Assembly (NCBI GenBank): GCA_038496445.1
Contig: JALMLS010000355.1
Location: 1 to 64,000, forward strand
Source: Trichosphaerium sp. ATCC 40318
Taxonomy: Eukaryota > Discosea > Flabellinia > Trichosidae
Direction of reading: 5' to 3'
DNA length: 64,000 nucleotides
The position numbers and the translations under genes were made by a program. The notes below the pieces were generated by a model. That model had not been told where the DNA came from. It saw nothing but the letters and a program-made list of their open reading frames with translations, and made no database searches. Shown piece after piece: positions 11,668-21,234 of this stretch. Every line of letters starts with the position of its first letter. The stretch's first letter is position 1.

Positions 11668-12010
11668 AGTGCGCGTTCAAGAGGAAAAAAGTAGAACTCG
11701 CTTGGTTGCACGTTTGCGAAATAAAACGGTACCGAAATTGTTCTCAGCGCACGAAAACAGCTATCACTATGGTTTATGGCATTTTAAAAAGTGCGTTATC
11801 CATATTTGAGTATTCACAAATACATATTTCAGTGAAGTACAGCGACAATACAGCCAGAAAAAGAAGTCTCGGTTAGTTGCACGTTTTTTGAAACAAAACT
11901 TCGCTGGACAGGTTTCCACGTGTGTAAATAGCTATCACAAGCCTTTGGGAGCGTTTTGAAATGTGCATTATCCATTTTTGAGTAATTGCAATAGAATTTT
12001 CAGTGAAGTG
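11668..12010. repeat. Imperfect 171-bp tandem duplication
   Basis: Two adjacent units of about 171 bp. Landmarks recur at that spacing: TTGCACGTTT (about 11703 and 11874), AGCTATCAC (about 11759 and 11930), TTATCCAT (about 11806 and 11977), and CAGTGAAGT (11830 and 12001). The units have diverged by substitutions and small indels. No coding frame crosses them. Origin and role are unknown; it may be a relic of a larger satellite or a duplicated regulatory segment. Confidence 0.7.
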
Positions 12011-12449
12011 CGCTCTGTAACCCACAATTTATTTCTCAGTAGCTTTTATGGGTATAAAATGAAACGAAAATAGTTAGTAAATTGTAGTAGTTGCAGTGTG
12101 TGCACCACGCGTGGGGCTTCCTAGCCATTTGGTCGAAAACATTTAAGGGAGTCCTCCGTCTAGCTTAGTGGGTGTATGCATTGCGAGGTGGAGTTGACAA
12201 AGTTCCATCTTAATCCGACGTAGTGTGAAAGCTTGAATCGTTACATTAGCCAGCATGTCCTCGTAAGTAGCACGTAATTAACTTAGGAACTCGGTCTGGG
12301 CCAAGAAAATTATAAGGTCCGATACAGAGGTGAGTTCTGCCGTTAGGGAAAAGCTCTATATAAACTTTGACTAGCCTGCTGTTAGCAGGTTACGATCGTT
12401 CTTTTTGTTAAACACAGTTTTGTACTTTGGATACAGGGTTTCATGGAAT
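12011..12449. other. Gene-free stretch
   Basis: No frame of note. A tRNA A-box-like string (TAGCTTAGTGGGT, near 12155) has no matching B box or cloverleaf and was not called. Confidence 0.4.
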
Positions 12450-13190
12450 TCAACCGGCTTTAGCTTTCGACTGTGCCACGGAAGAATTGCACATGATAAG
12501 GATATTATAAAAGGTAACAGCGTCATGTTGGCTAACAAAGAAACGAATTCGTTGCTTTTTGCAAACTTTTTTTTTGACTAAAAGATTACTCGTGATTTTG
12601 TTACACTTTTCTTGCAGTGTTGGATCAATGTCATGGACAGTAGGACTTAAATTGAATACACTAAGGTCTGCAATAAACGAATATTTACCATCATTACATA
12701 TAGCAGAATATTGAGCATATGAACCATAACCAGCTACATCTGTATGTTCAAACATTATCAAACAATTTAATACTCTAGATTGTATAAGTTAACAAAGTTT
12801 AGAAAAAAAGGATGTATGTCCTCGGAGTCTATTCAGACTTGTTTATGTCGCCATGTAATTTTGGCGAGCATCAGAGGTAGCTTCTTTGAGATTTGTTCGT
12901 ATGTAAGTTCCTTGTTAATTAAATCTGCTACCTTGACTCGAAACTTTATTATGGGACATAGGAGTAATGCAGATATTCTCCCTATCATCAAAACAACAGA
13001 ACAATATGTTAAAATACTTGAGACGCCATGGCGCTCTTAAACCCCGCGCCACAGTAATTAACATATTTTGAGCCTCACTAGTATCCAGAACAGTTTGATT
13101 AGCCACCACGAAACTACGCACGTATCCTATGAGTAAGGTGGCTTTAGACGAAAATCTAGGCTTACTAAAAAATAGGGTTGGTGTAGTTGT
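12450..13190 (-). CDS. Unrecognised gene or gene relic with HTH-like segment
   Basis: Several coding-like minus-strand pieces follow each other. Near 12990-13190 there is a frame containing TLLIGYVRSFVVANQTVLD and ARGLRAPWRLK. Near 12840-12945 there is VADLINKELTYEQISKKL, whose spacing resembles a helix-turn-helix. At 12450-12761 there is a frame with DVAGYGSYAQYSAICNDG and VHDIDPTLQEKCNKI. The pieces are in different frames. Introns could join them, but I could not find a fully convincing set of splice sites. I recognise no family. It may be a normal multi-exon gene or a decaying mobile-element gene. Confidence 0.3.
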
Positions 13191-13492
13191 TAACGAAGGC
13201 TATTAAGTGTTTTGTATCTCGCACCGTGAACTCGGGTGTTTCTCGGATAAACTCGCAAAAAACATTCGTTTTTTCACAGAAAGCGTTGTATCACGCAACA
13301 AACGATCGCTCCATTAGTCTTAATTACTCGTTAAAAACTATACCTCGGAGCTTGCGTGATGATAGGAGTCAATTTGACTCTCGTGTTCAGGTAAAAATTA
13401 GAAACACGCTTGACTAAAACAAACCAATCCAAAACAGACAATCACAACACACACGTGCCCACAAGTCTCTATTTATTAATACAAAATTAACC
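13191..13492. other. Intergenic region upstream of the Pro-rich gene
   Basis: Contains frames on both strands of doubtful value. A minus frame with YNAFCEKTNVFCEFIRE might belong to the gene to the left. A CACGTG at about 13454 lies 40 bp before the next start codon. Confidence 0.3.
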
Positions 13493-14072
13493 ATGAACAT
13501 TACAACACGTAAATATCTTCAAAACACGAGACAAATCAGTATGGCAACGATGCATGGACCTAAGAAACGTACAGGAAAAAGCATTAAAAGCAAAAAGCAG
13601 TAAGTTTTAATATTTTTTTTTACTTGTACCTAATCTAGAGTGTTTAGGAAGACGGAAAAGGCTCCAACACATCCACCGCCACCTCCTCCTAAGGGTTATA
13701 CTTCAAACAAAATGCGGAAAGCCAGAGCACTCAGTGTTAACTACGGAAGCCACAAAGCGAAGAAAGAGTGCCTTCGTAATATCTATGGCGCATTACCTGC
13801 GCCTCCTGTAGGCTCTAAAGTGAATATACATAAAAGTACGCCTGCTATCATTGTAGGAGCACAAAAGAAGAAACCAGTCGCTTGTCGCTTCAGGTCACGA
13901 AGTATTGGCGGCGTACCACGTGGTGTTCCGGAACCAGAAGCGAAAACTCAAAAGTACGATTTTTATACGAGTTACAACCGTAATCACGTGATATATATTT
14001 ATTTACTCATCTTTTAGGTCGATATACTTAGCTTACAGACGAAATAAAAAACGTTCAGACTCTGATAGTTAA
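13493..14072 (+). CDS. Small basic proline-rich protein
   Basis: Three exons: 13493-13599, 13639-13953 and 14018-14072. The introns begin GTAAGT and GTACGA and end TCTAG and TTTTAG. The product is about 158 residues and strongly basic throughout. It begins MNITTRKYLQNTRQ and has a lysine-rich stretch at residues 24-36, a run of six prolines (THPPPPPPKGY), then a conserved-looking middle (YGSHKAKKECLRNIYGALP) and a tail rich in Arg and Ser (RRNKKRSDSDS). I do not recognise a family. The charge suggests an RNA- or DNA-associated, nuclear or mitochondrial protein, but that is inference. Clean splicing with frame retention supports a real gene. Confidence 0.6.
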
Positions 14073-14492
14073 GGAATACGCAGCACCTGTTGGCAATGTA
14101 ATATACTGTAAAATAAAATTAAACAAAGGGAACATAATTGTATGACAGTATCATTTAGTTTCTTATGTTGACGACATGTTGTCGTAGGTACCAAACCATT
14201 TTTATGTTTGCCAGAATTGTCTCTGTGTGTACCTAGTTTCCTGAGAAAAGCAACGCTGCTGTCACGATATCTACACACATGTGCAAACTTCTTGGCATTG
14301 TATAACGAGTTCAGGTACTTATACTCTCGCACATGATGCGTTTGACAAGTAAGGTCTGAGATGGGCAGGCCATGCATTTGAAGCACATCTCGGTTAAAGT
14401 TCTTTTACGCACATGATTTCTCGGTTAAGTCTGACAAACAGCGGACAATTGTTTGCCCTTTTTAGTCCGACTAGTTTAGCTTTACAACACCT
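14073..14492. other. Intergenic; weak minus-strand frame
   Basis: An open frame at 14069-14386 on the minus strand overlaps the stop of the preceding gene. It contains LNSLYNAKKFAHVCRYRD but has no recognisable domain or splice partner. Not called as a gene. Confidence 0.3.
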
Positions 14493-16678
14493 ATGTACCT
14501 ACTCATAGCATTCTTCGCATTAGCGTTACCTGTTATAACGTTTACAATTGTATACGCAAGATTCCTGGTGCGTCTCATAAAACTACAGCCATAGCGCATG
14601 TCATACTGTACAACAATCTAAACAGCTTTTTTCAGAATCGGGTGCGAAATAAACCGTGTAACGGCCCAGATGGTGTTCCTATATTCGGAACGATGATAGA
14701 TAGTCTAAATAATAGAGATAGATATCTAGATTATGCGATGGAGCTGAGAAAAGAGGTGCGACTTAACGAACTTTTACACTTTTTTGAGCAAAAAAGGTTT
14801 TTCTTTCATAAATCTGCAAGTAACACGTGATACATAGTATGGTACAGCTATTTATTTGTACAATCCATTCACCCAAGGGATTTTACTTCTTAATCCTGAA
14901 GATATCAAGCACGTGTTGTATACCAACTTTAAGAATTTTACTCGTCAAGGTTAGTTTCAAAAAAAAACCAAAAGTATCCGAGATAACAATATGTAGGTAT
15001 GAACAAGAATAGATATTGGTTCAAGTGGCTTGGTAGTGGTATATTCAACGCTTGGGGTGATAATTGGCGCGAACAGAGGTAAACAGCATACACAACTATT
15101 GGATTTTTATTATATTTTTGGAATACTTTTTCTTTGCGAAGATCCATGCTCTGTCCTGCTTCTTTTCTTTATTCTTTCCAATAACCTCATTTTACTAATT
15201 CTTCGGAAAGGAAAACAGCAAGACCTCTTTTCCACAAGCTTGTAGTACAAGACATGATGCCACAGTTCAGAGAAAACGCACACATTGTAATAGATATTTT
15301 ACAATCGCACATGAATTCTGGAGAACCTATCGACATACAAGACTTATTTTTCCGATATACACTTGATACATTCGGTAAACTTGGATTTGGAGAAGACCTG
15401 GGATCCTTGAAATCTAAGCCAGAGTTTGCAACTTGCTTTGATAAAACTCAAGAAATTGTTGTTTCTTCCTTCCGCAATCCTATTCTTTCTGTAGGTTTTT
15501 TTTAGTGTCTGTTTTCAGTAGTTAGCTCTAACTCCTTTGCAGTATACAAGTGCACTTAAGGAATTTGATACCTGTATAGAAACAATAGAAAAAGCAGTCT
15601 ACGGATTTATAAGTAAAAGACGGCAGTTACAACGGGAGGAACTACTTAAACGAAAGGTACTAATTCCGACTTTCTTTCTTACTTTTTTCTTTAACCTTCG
15701 GCTTTGTAGGATTTACTGTCAAGGTTCATGTGTTTACGTGATGATAATGGCGAACCTTACTCCGATAAATACCTAAGAGACATATTCATGAATTTCTTGA
15801 TAGCTGGTCGTGGTACGTGCGAACAGTTTAGTAAATCCTCTGAAAAAATGTTTCTTAACTGTTTGTAAGATACTACCGCTGTTCTTATGTCTTGGTTCAC
15901 ATACCTTGTTTCTACCCATGAAAGTTCTCTTCAAAATGTTTTAAAGGAGATAGACCAAACGTTTCCTGATTTACAAGAGCCAAGGGAAAGCGAGTATCAA
16001 CACATGCGAGTTCTTCATAACGTACTAGCTATTATTATGTAAGCTCTAACTTTTGTTCTAGACTATTCAAGAAACTCTTCGTCTTTACCCCTCTGTACCT
16101 TTTAACGGTAGATTCACTATTGAAGATGATGTACTACCAAGTGGTATTACAATAAGAGCAGTACGCTTAATCACAACACATTTAAAATATCAAGTTTATG
16201 AAATTCAAACTAGTCAAGTGAAAACGTGCTTTCTGTTTACAGCTGTTTTCCAATGTAGGGTATGAGAGCTCGTATTTCAATGTACTTGACACACAGAGAT
16301 CCTGATCTATGGAATGAACCGAATGTATTCAAACCTGGTACAACTAGAAACCTAAACCGAAAATCCAAACTGTTTCTAAAATTATTTTTTAGAAAGATGG
16401 GATGATCCACACTTACTTAAACACCCCTATCAGTTTGTTCCGTTCCATGCAGGACCACAAATATGTGAGTATTATTTAACCGACTATAATTCAGTATCTA
16501 ATAATCAAAAGGTCTTGGTAAAGGACTAGCTCTGACAGAAGCAAAAACTCTCTTAATTATGTTATTACAAAGATTTACTTTTTCGCTTGCACCAGACCAC
16601 GTTGTTAAACCAAAACCGAAGGTAATACTAGTATCTTCAACTGGGATGAAGATGAACGTTAGAGGCCGTGTAAATTAA
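14493..16678 (+). CDS. Cytochrome P450, copy 1
   Basis: Haem-thiolate monooxygenase, ER-anchored by an N-terminal hydrophobic helix (MYLLIAFFALALPVITFTIV). About a dozen exons join in frame to a full-length P450 of about 500 residues. Landmarks: NGPDGVPIFGT proline hinge; the WFKWLGSGIFNAWGDNW helix-C region near 15010-15080; I-helix AGRDTTA split by an intron at about 15811-15867; ETLRLYP (ExxR) near 16070; ERW (PERF-like) near 16392; haem loop FHAGPQICLGKGLA near 16442-16532. The haem loop and C-helix pattern resemble the CYP86/CYP704/CYP52 group of fatty-acid omega-hydroxylases. The usual Arg two residues before the Cys is Gln. A paralogue lies at 44372-46443. Confidence 0.9.
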
Positions 16679-16874
16679 GTCAACTATCGAATAAAATAAA
16701 CAATCATAACTACATTGGAAGTAAAGGGCGTGTGACATTGATTCAAAAAAACACGTGTATTTTTTCACATTTCGCTGAAGTTTCGACCAGTGGCGATAGC
16801 TAAGTTCGAACTATATCTAACCGTAAACTTAGAAACAAAATTATTGTTAAATTTATTAAGATGAGAAGCTAGCT

Positions 16875-18345
16875 CTATTGTGGTTTTTTCTTGGCACGTT
16901 TGGCGTTCTTTACATTTTCTGTATCAGTCTCGAGAGACCTCTTTGTACCTCTTGCAATACGTTCTTTGTAACTAACAATGAGCGCTTTTTTATCTTTGAT
17001 GATCTTATCTTTAGTCTTGATTGCGTTTTGCATGTTTGCAACTGTAGCTAGAAGCTCTTTGTTCTTTCTCTCGTTTTCTTTTAATTCATCAAAACGGCTC
17101 AATGATACCACTTTAACTTTATTGTGGGCTGGGTGTTCACGAGATAAATCTTCATAAACAGCTAAAAATAGAATTAGAAATTTCCCAAAAAAACAACTAC
17201 AACACATACCAGGAGTTCCTTGTTGTAATGTGTAACTAAGTCTGTACCCCAAGTGCTTGATTATGCCTTTAATTTTGCTTACGGCGCTTTCCATTTGACG
17301 CCTTTTATCGTGGAAAGAGTAATGAGTTATATCAGGGTGACCGGTTTTCCACAAAGTAGAAATGTCAGGCAAGTCACTCAGAAAACGATTTAGTTTCCAG
17401 TCCGTCGCAATTAATTTTGCACACTTGAACAACTCTCCTCGGTAAGCTGCTACGCGCAGATAGCACTCCCAACCATCAATATTACGGTAAGTTAGGTTGG
17501 CGGGAACTCCACCGACAATTGCTTCGAATACGAAGCAAAGTTCTGCGCAAGCGTAGCAAAAGAGGTAGCGCAATAAAACAGCTGATTTACCAGCAAAACG
17601 CCTTGGAGACGACCTAAAAGTTTTTGTTAGAAAAAAACAATCAATCAACCAAAAAAAAAATAGTGAACGTACCTGAGGGTTGCCTCACGCTTTCTGTGCC
17701 TAACCAAAGCTGAAGAAGCCCTTGAAAGTCGTTAGGAAAAACACATTTTAATAAAATGACGTACTTGTAACTCTCTTGCTTCGGTTTCGCGGTAGGAGTG
17801 GGTGTTGTGGAGGGTAAATACGAGCTAGAAGAGTAAGTTAGAAAACAAGTTAAAAGTGAATAAAAAAAAAACTCGTGGTAGTGAAATTCGAGGTGTATTT
17901 TAATTAGTTACACTGTGACGTGATAAACTAAATTATGCGTACGCTGTTGCTTGAGCTGGGGCAAGCATTGAAGGGCATCTTTGGGTCGTTGGTGCTTCAA
18001 CTATTCAATTCGTTAACAGTTTAAAAAGTACTGAACAAAACAAGAGGATTAAACGTACTACCAAAGGAAGCTTGCGGCGAGATTTGAGTGCTAGTTTCTG
18101 AAGGTTGTGAAACTAAAGTTAAGAGTAAGCCACGTGAATATCAAAGCACTCAACGTACATTTCTTCTTGTTGTCGTTGCTCATTTGCTTTGGAAGTTGTT
18201 TCGATCCAGTTGGTATTCTTTTGTGAGTTTTAGAACTTGACGGCGTTTGACATTTTGTACAGAAAGTCAACCACATTCTCATCGATGAAGAAAGTGATAA
18301 AATACAGTTATGGCTTTGTGACTCTTTCCTACGCATTAATTTCAT
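16875..18345 (-). CDS. Coiled-coil protein with basic nuclear-type tail
   Basis: The main exons are 16875-17160 and 17208-17614. A further exon near 17670-17720 (KREATLR joined to SSPRRFAGK) and short Pro/Thr/Ser-rich exons lie upstream. The probable start is the frame at 18345-18140 with MRMWLTFCTKCQTPSSSKTHK, which has a CxxC pair. The middle part (NIDGWECYLRVAAYRGELFK, DWKLNRFLSDLPDISTLWK) is helical and not recognised. The C-terminal 90 residues form a coiled coil (ELKENERKNKELLATVANMQ) and end in RAKKKPQ, a typical nuclear localisation signal. A chromatin or transcription role is plausible but unproven. The upstream exon set is uncertain. Confidence 0.5.
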
Positions 18346-18880
18346 GTTCTACGCTCTTGTATACAGTTATTTTCGATTTTCTTATCGAGTTTTCTAAAAC
18401 AGTTTATATTGGTGCCCTTATAGCTTCCAGGTGCTCTTGTTTCTGTTGCTACAAATTATAGTGCCCCTGTTGCGGTAAAGTGGCGGCAGTTTCTTGATAT
18501 GTACAAGTGTATTTTTCAATCACAGTAAATCACATAACTAGATTGAAAAGTAGCGAAACTCAAGCTGTTTTGGTTAAAACCGACAGTTGGCGTCTAAAAA
18601 GAACCAATGTACTTCGGGAATTATATAGAATGATTGGTTGTGCTCTAACAATAGTAGAATATTAAATCACGCGTATGAAATAACGTTTTAATTCCTATCC
18701 GTTTCTTATTTTCTTGTTTGGTTGAACTATACATAATATGTTGTTATATCGAAGCAACTTTAATCATGGCTTTACTATTTATAGTCACATATCAATTATC
18801 TAGAAGCGAATTAATTAATGTGCCAAAATAAGTGGTACTGTTGCACTGTCAAAATGATTGACACTGTATGAAGAACACTA
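18346..18880. other. Gene-free stretch
   Basis: AT-rich, no frame of interest. It presumably holds the promoter of the minus-strand gene to the left. Confidence 0.4.
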
Positions 18881-19330
18881 CAGATAAAGGTACCAAGTTC
18901 CCACTGAACTACAGTATCTTAAAGGTGCTACAGTTAGTTTAACAGGTTGTAAAAAACTGAAGGGCGTTCATACTATTCACCTTTCTGACACTAAAGTAAC
19001 AGATGTGGGTGTTAAAGCGCTTGCTGGCGTTCATACCATCCACCTATAAAACAACCACGAAAAAGAGTTAGGTCAATTCTGTTATAGTATCAACTGATAA
19101 GGATTGAGAGAAGTTAAGTCTGTTGAGCAAACTCTGCTTTCTGATTGTGGCAATATTACAAATGAAGGAGTTAAAAGTCCTATGAAAACAGCCAAGTATC
19201 ACATGTACAATAAATGTAGTAAAAAAATACCTAGTCACCGTTACATAAAAGAGGTTCTGAAGATAATGAAGGTAAATACCATTGGACAAAATAAGGCGTG
19301 AAAGATGATTGTATTGCAGAGTTACAATCA
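18881..19330 (+). pseudogene. Relic of a VHT-type leucine-rich-repeat gene
   Basis: A frame from about 18905 reads LTGCKKLKGVHTIHLSDTKV, then TDVGVKALAGVHTIHL and a stop near 19050. It resumes about 90 bp later with LLSDCGNITNEGVKS. The unit is about 24 residues (LsdC..iTDeGVkaLaGVHTihL), a compact LRR pattern known from long LRR arrays in protists and large DNA viruses. Stops and frame breaks and the lack of splice sites that would rescue it indicate decay. A related relic lies on the minus strand near 43690-43930. Confidence 0.55.
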
Positions 19331-19334
19331 AACG

Positions 19335-20488
19335 TTATTGGTCAGGTGTGTAGCCATACCAATCAGGGCATTGTATTCCTTTTACACAAAAAGATTTCGT
19401 AATTAAGTAATCCTTTTCGCTTCCACAAGCACGATTAAAAGATTCAGCTCGCAAGCCAATTGATGGTTTCCCAAGAGTGAGTCTTGCACGTCTCTGTGGA
19501 TTACGCAAAAGGTGCTTAATATCCGCACATTTATCTATATCATCTATTAACGCATTGATGCGCTTAACCCGGATATTAAAGCCACCATAGAACCTACCCA
19601 ACTGTTAGAAAAAAACAAACAACTGTGTCCAAATTAAAAAACTGTTTGTTTGTACCCTGGAACTGGACACCACATCGGAACCTCTGGATTTCCAAAGCAC
19701 GTGATACATTTCAGTTGAGGTCTAAGAACAATATTTAGTACAAGCGTCTCTGGTAGTTCTTCTGTCATAGCTTCATTCAATTTATCTGTAAGTGCTTTCA
19801 TTTCTGCTTCATCAGCAAAACCGATCTTTGGATCTCCGTAGCATCTCGGTTTCAACAGCACTAGCAAGTCTTTATGGCCGTTTAACTTAGCAACATCATA
19901 CGCAGTGTTTCCATTGGCATCTATGTAAACTTAGAGCTGGCATGAAGCCGAAAAAAAACAAGAAAGGAGCATACCTGTGTACCATGTCATTTGAGGAACA
20001 ATCAGTAAAATCTTCTTTAAAACATCACGTGGTGAACCTTTTCTTGCTATAACGTGCAAAAAGCTCTCCATTGGACAAATCTCAGAGTCAGTACTGAACA
20101 TACCGAGTGCTGAAGCCTCTGGAATGTGCTCCCCAATTTCGAACGTTTTCTCCCAATTTCCTTCTTCGGCATTTGTAAAGGCTTTATCGAGCAAATCTTT
20201 ACCCTTTGATTTCAGGCACTCATCGTCGCACCAATATACTCTTGTTATTGATTGTGCAGCCGGTTTAAGCTCTTTCCGTAAGAATAACCAATCAGATGAT
20301 ACAGTTTTCAACGCTGAGGTGGTTGATAGCCATGATAACGTTTTTGAAACGCATAAAAGTGTAGGATAGCACTCTGATGCTTCGTTACTAATAATATAAG
20401 CTAAAATTTCTTTGGGCAGTTCTAGGAGGTATGGAGTTGCCATTTCTGTGAGTTGTGTGTTAGTAAAGTCCGAGTGCTGACTTAACAC
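19335..20488 (-). CDS. F-box protein with ankyrin-like repeat
   Basis: Three exons: about 19974-20488, 19647-19923 and 19335-19602. The N-terminus carries an F-box-like motif (YLLELPKEILAYIISNE, then LLCVSKTLSWLSTTSAL). F-box proteins present substrates to SCF ubiquitin ligases. A central DANGNTAYDVAKLNGHKDLL is one clear ankyrin repeat, and FLHVIARKGSPRDVLKKIL before it fits a preceding one. The C-terminal exon (FYGGFNIRVKRINALIDDID, KPSIGLRAESFNRACGS) is not recognised. The first ATG (20488) is used; a second Met lies 15 codons in. No defects seen. Confidence 0.65.
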
Positions 20489-21004
20489 AAGATCTTGCGG
20501 CTGAATTTCGCAGAAATTTTACACAACGAAATCCTTTGAGAACTACCTCGTTGATTGTTTTAATTTAGAATTTTATATAATTCCCACATTATATATATAC
20601 GTTCTAGGTAGATGTTACAACAATCACCTCTAATTGATCTCATGTCCAATAGAAAAAAAATATGACAAGATAAAATGTTCCTCGCAATTTGCCATTTTGC
20701 TTCAACTGAAACCAAGTATAATACGGCCTAATAACTCCCAAATAGAAAAATGTTTGGGAATGACAAATACACTAATCAAGCCATTTCAAAGGAAGGTTTT
20801 ATTCTTTAATTACATAACGTTTATTGCAAAAAATGTAGCATCCCCTAGGCTAAAACCGTCCACTGTCATTCTGTAGTGGTTCTCAGGTGTAATAGGTTGC
20901 CTAGGACTTGCGTACAAGAAGCAAATTTCACCTCTTTTGTTTCAGCTAGCTGCCAAGAGAAACCAACAAAAAGGAGTGCATGTTTGTATTAAATGGTGGA
21001 AACA
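20489..21004. other. Gene-free stretch
   Basis: Only chance-like frames; 20634-20876 has no codon or domain support. Contains the promoter of the minus-strand F-box gene. Confidence 0.4.
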
Positions 21005-21147
21005 TTATCTTAACATACGGTCCGTATCTCCAAGTTCTTTAGATTTCATAAGTTCGAAGCAATCTGGGTAATCTTTCTTAAATTCCACTTCATAGGTACC
21101 TCCAGGGAGAAAATGTGTATGTTCCTCAACGTAGCACTCTTATGTGG
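21005..21147 (-). other. Exon-like frame of uncertain parent
   Basis: A clean minus frame (HFLPGGTYEVEFKKDYP, then FELMKSKELGDTDRMLR, stop 21005-21007) follows a T-rich acceptor (CACATAAG). It lies just downstream of the apparent stop of the membrane-protein gene. It may be its alternative last exon, reached by splicing out the 21235 stop, or part of another gene. Confidence 0.35.
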
Positions 21148-21234
21148 TTTAAAAAAAAAAAGTCAATTCATAGGTATTTATTTTGTGTTGCATTTATTAG
21201 TAACAAAAAACGAAGTTTCAACAAGTGAAACGTT

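Noticed and set aside
12140-12260. tRNA or tRNA-derived SINE
   Set aside because: An A-box-like string is present, but there is no B box at the right distance and no acceptor-stem pairing.
13187-13417. 76-codon plus-strand frame
   Set aside because: No similarity or splice partner, and a minus-strand reading looks at least as protein-like.
14069-14386. 105-codon minus-strand frame antisense to the end of the Pro-rich gene
   Set aside because: No recognisable domain, overlaps a supported gene end, no upstream exon.
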